Of a DNA stretch of 16,683 nucleotides, positions 15,718 through 16,683 are shown piece after piece (the first letter of the stretch is position 1; each line of letters begins with the position of its first letter). Both the position numbers and the translations under genes were made by a program. The notes under the pieces are model-generated. The model searched no databases. It was not told the origin of the DNA and saw nothing but the letters and a program-made list of their open reading frames with translations. The stretch is taken from positions 1 to 16,683 of the forward strand of contig DGYA01000131.1 of NCBI GenBank assembly GCA_002396505.1, in the 5' to 3' direction. This DNA is from Cyanobacteria bacterium UBA5018. GTDB lineage: Bacteria; Cyanobacteriota; Cyanobacteriia; PCC-6307; Cyanobiaceae.

Positions 15718-16110
15718 ATGCACCTCTTACACACGATGCTCCGAGTGGGCGATCTGGAGCGCTCGCTTCAGTTTTATACCCAGCTGCTGGGCATGCGACT
15801 GCTGCGCCGCAGGGAATATCCCGCCGGCCGCTTCACCCTGGCCTTCGTGGGCTACGGGGAGGAGAGCGACCACACCGTGCTGGAACTCACCCACAACTGG
15901 GACACCAGCGAATACAGCATTGGCAGCGGCTATGGCCACATCGCCATCGGCGTCGATGACATCGTGGCCTGCTGTGCCGCCATCGCCGCCCAGGGGGGCC
16001 GGGTGGTGCGTCAGCCCGGACCGATGCAGCACGGCAGCACAGTTATTGCCTTTGTGGAAGATCCAGATGGCTACAAGGTGGAGTTGATCCAGCTCTCCTC
16101 CCGCAGCTGA
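15718..16110 (+). CDS. gloA: Lactoylglutathione lyase (glyoxalase I)
   Basis: Converts the hemithioacetal of methylglyoxal and glutathione to S-lactoylglutathione, detoxifying methylglyoxal in the cytoplasm. A vicinal-oxygen-chelate protein of 130 residues. ATG 15718 is chosen over the in-frame ATG 15694 because from it the four metal ligands fall at H5, E56, H74 and E122, the same numbers as in E. coli GloA. Supporting segments are LLHTMLRVGDLERSLQFY, AFVGYG, YGHIAIGVDD and AFVEDPDGYKVELIQ. Length and residues suggest the Ni/Co-type short enzyme. It has eno divergent on one side and a Clp-N gene 22 bases downstream on the same strand, so these two may share a transcript. An inverted repeat lies 50 bases upstream. 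Confidence 0.97.
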   Translation: MHLLHTMLRVGDLERSLQFYTQLLGMRLLRRREYPAGRFTLAFVGYGEESDHTVLELTHNWDTSEYSIGSGYGHIAIGVDDIVACCAAIAAQGGRVVRQPGPMQHGSTVIAFVEDPDGYKVELIQLSSRS

Positions 16111-16132
16111 TCCAGATCAATTGAGCCAGTAG

Positions 16133-16683
16133 ATGCAAGCCTCGCCACCTCCTGCCGCGACACCGCCTCCCGCCAGCCTCACCAGCGATCCCGAGCGGTT
16201 TAGCGACGACGCCTGGGATCTGTTGCTCTCCGCCCAGGACCAGGCCCGCCGCTGGCGCCATGGCGCCCTGGATGTGGAGCACCTGCTGCAGGCCCTGTGG
16301 CTGGATCGGCAGTTCCAGCGCTGGGTGGACCCCCTGCCCCTGGACGGTGATCGGCTGCTGGATCGCCTGGAGGAGTTCTGCGCCGACCAGCGCCCCGCCC
16401 CCGGCGGCGAGCTCTACATCGGCGAGGCCCTCGAAGAGCTGCTGGAGGCCGCCGATCGCTGCCGGCAGCGCTGGGGCGAAGGCCTGCTGGAGGTGTCGCA
16501 CCTGCTGACGGCCCTGCTGGCGGAACCCCGCCTGGGCGCTGCCCTGTTGGCGGGGGAGGGGCTCAGCGAAGACCTGCTGCGCCGCCAGTTCGGCCATGGC
16601 GCCCCAGGCTCGGCTCCAGCACCGATCTCAGCGGCGGCAGTGTCAGCGGCAGTGCCAGCGGCGCCCCTGACGCCCGCCGCCAT
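16133..16683 (+). CDS. clpB: ClpB-type chaperone N-terminal region, 3'-truncated by the window edge
   Basis: The first 183 codons of a longer gene; the frame is still open at the right edge. After a Pro/Ala-rich start (about 18 residues) come the two helical repeats of a Clp_N domain: FSDDAWDLLLSAQDQARR with ALDVEHLLQAL (23-55), and LYIGEALEELLEAADRCR with LLEVSHLLTALL (94-129). GxxxLL(R) and QFG close the domain near residue 154, and a Pro/Ala/Ser-rich linker follows. The AAA+ modules lie outside the window, so ClpB and ClpC cannot be strictly separated. ClpB is favoured because of the FSDDAWDLL opening and the ELYIGEALEELL stretch. The linker and start are richer in Pro/Ala than in ordinary ClpB, suggesting the second ClpB paralogue (ClpB2) of picocyanobacteria, from memory. 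It follows gloA by 22 bases. Confidence 0.8.
   Translation, partial: MQASPPPAATPPPASLTSDPERFSDDAWDLLLSAQDQARRWRHGALDVEHLLQALWLDRQFQRWVDPLPLDGDRLLDRLEEFCADQRPAPGGELYIGEALEELLEAADRCRQRWGEGLLEVSHLLTALLAEPRLGAALLAGEGLSEDLLRRQFGHGAPGSAPAPISAAAVSAAVPAAPLTPAA

Overview
The window looks like a chromosome segment from a picocyanobacterium of the Synechococcus/Cyanobium type, probably a high-G+C freshwater or brackish lineage. This rests on the enolase beginning MIDSLDLVIDTVV, the neighbouring gloA and ClpB-type genes, a DUF3721 protein, and a Pro/Ala-rich, G+C-rich right half. The octamer GCGATCGC (HIP1) was found only once (7242-7249). The taxonomic assignment is inference from protein resemblance.

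The window falls into two parts. The left part (1 to about 9000) is visibly less G+C-rich, has long non-coding gaps and carries accessory genes. These are the 3' nine-tenths of a type I restriction subunit gene (hsdR, open at the left edge), then on the minus strand a compact three-gene set: a CopM-like DUF305 protein, a DUF3721 protein and a small PepSY-TM-like membrane protein. Next come a small Cys-rich protein (minus), a secreted SdsA1-type alkylsulfatase and an outer-membrane beta-barrel protein (both plus). The right part (about 9086 to 16683) is G+C-rich and tightly packed. A plus-strand run holds a CPA1-type cation/proton antiporter, two hypothetical proteins, an ABC1/UbiB-family kinase and a stand-alone ABC ATPase. 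It converges on enolase (minus, GTG start). Enolase is divergent from gloA and a Clp-N-domain (ClpB-type) gene that runs off the right edge.

How the genes may work together. The DUF305, DUF3721 and PepSY-TM genes probably form one transcript for periplasmic metal (copper) handling: two of the proteins are exported and rich in Met, His or Cys, and the third is a membrane protein. The alkylsulfatase should release sulfate and alcohol from alkyl sulfates in the periplasm, and the barrel protein downstream may help substrate entry, which is speculative. The kinase overlaps the gene before it by four bases and is followed 11 bases later by the ABC ATPase, so these are likely co-transcribed.

Non-coding structure is a notable part of the window: three 15-bp tandem repeats and a perfect 10+10-bp inverted repeat upstream of the DUF305 gene; a 10+10-bp inverted repeat directly after a 25-codon ORF at 8810-8887; six TGATC boxes at 16-17-bp spacing between the convergent ABC ATPase and eno genes; and a 10+10-bp inverted repeat between the divergent eno and gloA genes. 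No tRNA, rRNA, CRISPR array, transposase or integrase was found.
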